From a bacterium UBP2_UBA5202 (GTDB taxonomy: Bacteria; Edwardsbacteria; AC1; EtOH8): a DNA stretch of 7,147 bases. The stretch lies in assembly GCA_002412795.1 (NCBI GenBank), contig DHVS01000036.1, forward strand, positions 1,169 through 8,315, written 5' to 3'. How positions within the stretch are numbered: the stretch's first letter is position 1; each line of letters opens with the position of its first letter. Position numbers and translations under genes: made by a program. Below are positions 6,131 through 7,147 of the stretch, one piece after another. Under the pieces are notes generated by a model that saw nothing but the letters and a program-made list of their open reading frames with translations, was not told the origin of the DNA and searched no databases.

Positions 6131-6289
6131 TGTCATCTTGAGATGTTTTACTTGCTAAACAAATCAAAAGATGGCATTGTCGCCTCCTTCGTAAGTAGGG
6201 CCGGCAGCCATTTTCACTGCGGTAAACTCAGTGCATCGCTCAGGGCAGGCTTTCAATTTGAGAGGCAAGATGCATATCTCAGGGTGACA
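6131..6289. repeat. MITE-like 159-bp element with 14-bp terminal inverted repeats
   Basis: The left end TGTCATCTTGAGAT (6131-6144) matches the reverse complement of the right end (6276-6289, TGTCACCCTGAGAT) at 12 of 14 positions, and 18 of 26 when extended inward. A second, perfect 10-base inverted pair, TGAAAGCCTG (6123-6132) with CAGGCTTTCA (6246-6255), is offset against it. No transposase frame lies inside. I see no clear target-site duplication. The right-end core TGTCACCCTGAG also occurs at 648-659, and the internal GCCTGCCCTGAG (minus strand, 6239-6250) at 718-729, tying it to the repeat family upstream. It fills most of the gap between the peptidase and cvpA-like genes and may also act as a transcriptional hairpin. 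Confidence 0.55.
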
Positions 6290-6327
6290 AATGTATGTTT
6301 TAGGAAATTTACAGAAGTTCAGTAAAT

Positions 6328-6333
6328 AGGAGA
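6328..6333 (+). promoter_or_regulatory. Ribosome binding site for the CvpA-family gene
   Basis: AGGAGA ends five bases before the GTG at 6339. It is the strongest Shine-Dalgarno match in the window and is what fixes this non-ATG start. Confidence 0.75.
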
Positions 6334-6338
6334 TAAAA

Positions 6339-6896
6339 GTGAACTGGATAGACATCATCATCCTGATCCTGCTGGGGCTGGCGGTGGGTATGGGCTTCAA
6401 GAAGGGACTGGTGCAGGAGATCGTGGGAATCGTGGCTTTGATCGTAGCATTCTTACTGGCCCTAAAACTGCACCCGGCCGCGGCCGGCGGAGTGGTGAAG
6501 CTCTTTCCCAAAGTGCCGCCGCACCTGGCTCCCACCCTCGGGTTCGTGGTGATGTTCCTGGCGGCCTTTGGGGCCATTACTCTGGCCGGGTGGCTGCTGT
6601 CCAAGCTGATCAAGGCATCACCCCTGGACCTGGCCGACAAGCTGGGCGGAATGGTGATCGGCCTGCTCAAGGGCGCAGTGGTGATCTCGATACTTCTCCT
6701 TCTGCTAACTTTCCTGCCATTACCCAAGGACATAACGCATAAATTGGACCGTTCAGGAATGATCCGTTCCATGCGCAAGGTGGCGCCGTGGGTTTACGAT
6801 AAGACCAAGGGGCTTTGGCCCAAGGCCCAGGAGCTGTATAAGGAATTTGAGAAGACGCCGGAGCCTAAGAAAGTGGAGGAGTTGAAGACAGTATAG
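6339..6896 (+). CDS. CvpA-family inner-membrane protein
   Basis: This is a 185-residue integral membrane protein. The opening MNWIDIIILILLGLAVGMGF followed by KKGLVQEIVGIVALIVAF is the typical CvpA-family N terminus. Four hydrophobic segments are visible at about 4-19, 27-44, 67-87 and 104-126. They are followed by a soluble, charged tail (127-185) rich in Lys and Glu, probably cytoplasmic. CvpA in E. coli was named for its need in colicin V production; in most bacteria the family's precise role is unsettled and linked to envelope homeostasis, so no specific function is assigned here. The GTG start has a good ribosome binding site. The gene is well separated from the peptidase by a repeat element, so it may be its own transcription unit, though no promoter is clear. 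GC-rich codon use matches the core genes. Confidence 0.85.
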   Translation: MNWIDIIILILLGLAVGMGFKKGLVQEIVGIVALIVAFLLALKLHPAAAGGVVKLFPKVPPHLAPTLGFVVMFLAAFGAITLAGWLLSKLIKASPLDLADKLGGMVIGLLKGAVVISILLLLLTFLPLPKDITHKLDRSGMIRSMRKVAPWVYDKTKGLWPKAQELYKEFEKTPEPKKVEELKTV

Positions 6897-7123
6897 AGTG
6901 CATATCCTACACCTTAAATATGATTTAGACTAATATGGTTGGTACGGTTCCGCTAAACGTTACAGGCTTAATGAATATTATGGCATCAAGGGTAATATTT
7001 TCATCATATTGTCATTACGTGGAGCATTACCCAATCAGTCCGTCTGGAGCATGCCGATCAATGTCACTTAAGAATAATGGAAAAATCTTTAAATCCTTAC
7101 CAAAATATAATCATCTAAATTAA
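6897..7123. other. AT-rich non-coding stretch after the CvpA-family gene
   Basis: The composition drops sharply after the stop at 6896 (22 of 60 bases are G or C at 6901-6960). I see no convincing terminator hairpin, RNA gene or ribosome binding site. A 62-codon frame at 6935-7123 lacks a Shine-Dalgarno sequence and protein-like features, and is judged chance. The far end (7100-7123) is strongly AT-rich, the kind of target favoured by some insertion sequences. Confidence 0.55.
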
Positions 7124-7147
7124 GGCTCTTCCGGGTTTAGTGTGGGT
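7124..7147. mobile_element. Possible outer end of an ISL3-type insertion sequence, cut by the window
   Basis: The GC content jumps abruptly at 7124, where the sequence reads GGCTCTTCCGGGTTTAGTG. ISL3-family elements typically begin GG(C/T)TCTT, and several continue with a similar CCG-GTTT run. The preceding bases are AT-rich, as ISL3 targets often are. No transposase is visible because the window ends 24 bases in. This call rests on recalled family ends and one arm only. Confidence 0.35.

Noticed and set aside
6143..6325. A 60-codon frame between the peptidase and the CvpA-family gene
   Set aside because: It lies within the inverted-repeat element, has no ribosome binding site and shows no protein-like pattern.
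6935..7123. A 62-codon frame near the right end
   Set aside because: No Shine-Dalgarno sequence precedes it, its composition is that of the AT-rich spacer, and no domain or signal is visible.

Overview
This window looks like chromosomal DNA of an uncultured, Gram-negative-type bacterium. It carries a heat-shock chaperone locus followed by housekeeping and envelope genes, all on the + strand. The core genes are GC-rich (45 of 60 bases at 2101-2160 are G or C). Three features point to the FCB side of the bacterial tree or a neighbouring candidate phylum (the Edwardsbacteria/TA06/WOR-3/Zixibacteria kind): a secreted M1 peptidase ending in a FlgD-Ig-like, type IX-style C-terminal module; a lipoprotein typical of those groups; and dispersed intergenic repeats built on CCCTGAG...GAAGGG. 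That placement is inference from gene style, not a marker-based assignment.

Layout: (1) 1-518, the 3' end of dnaK, cut by the window edge, then a hairpin terminator-like site at 545-582. (2) 519-842, a 324-base gene-free stretch holding the terminator and a block of nested repeat remnants. (3) 843-1694, an unassigned lipoprotein gene, partly AT-rich. (4) 1714-2889, dnaJ. (5) 2890-3026, a short spacer containing two more repeat-like structures. (6) 3027-3812, rsmE (16S rRNA m3U1498 methyltransferase), overlapping by 4 bases (7) 3809-6121, a secreted M1-family metallopeptidase with a fibronectin-III-like segment and a C-terminal sorting-type domain. (8) 6122-6338, a spacer largely filled by a 159-bp element with terminal inverted repeats. 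(9) 6339-6896, a CvpA-family membrane protein. (10) 6897-7147, AT-rich sequence without a convincing gene, ending in what may be the outer end of an ISL3-type insertion sequence.

DnaK and DnaJ form the Hsp70 folding machine, and rsmE is a common neighbour of dnaJ in bacteria, so 1-3812 is an eroded form of a widespread gene order. Two things have changed: a lipoprotein gene and repeats sit between dnaK and dnaJ, and the prmA gene that often lies between dnaJ and rsmE is absent. The rsmE/peptidase ATGA overlap suggests translational coupling of two functionally unrelated genes. I found no RNA genes, CRISPR arrays, toxin-antitoxin pairs or defence genes. The most noteworthy content is the intergenic repeat ecology and signs that repeat-like DNA was incorporated at a domain boundary in the peptidase. 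I do not see a convincing new multi-gene system.
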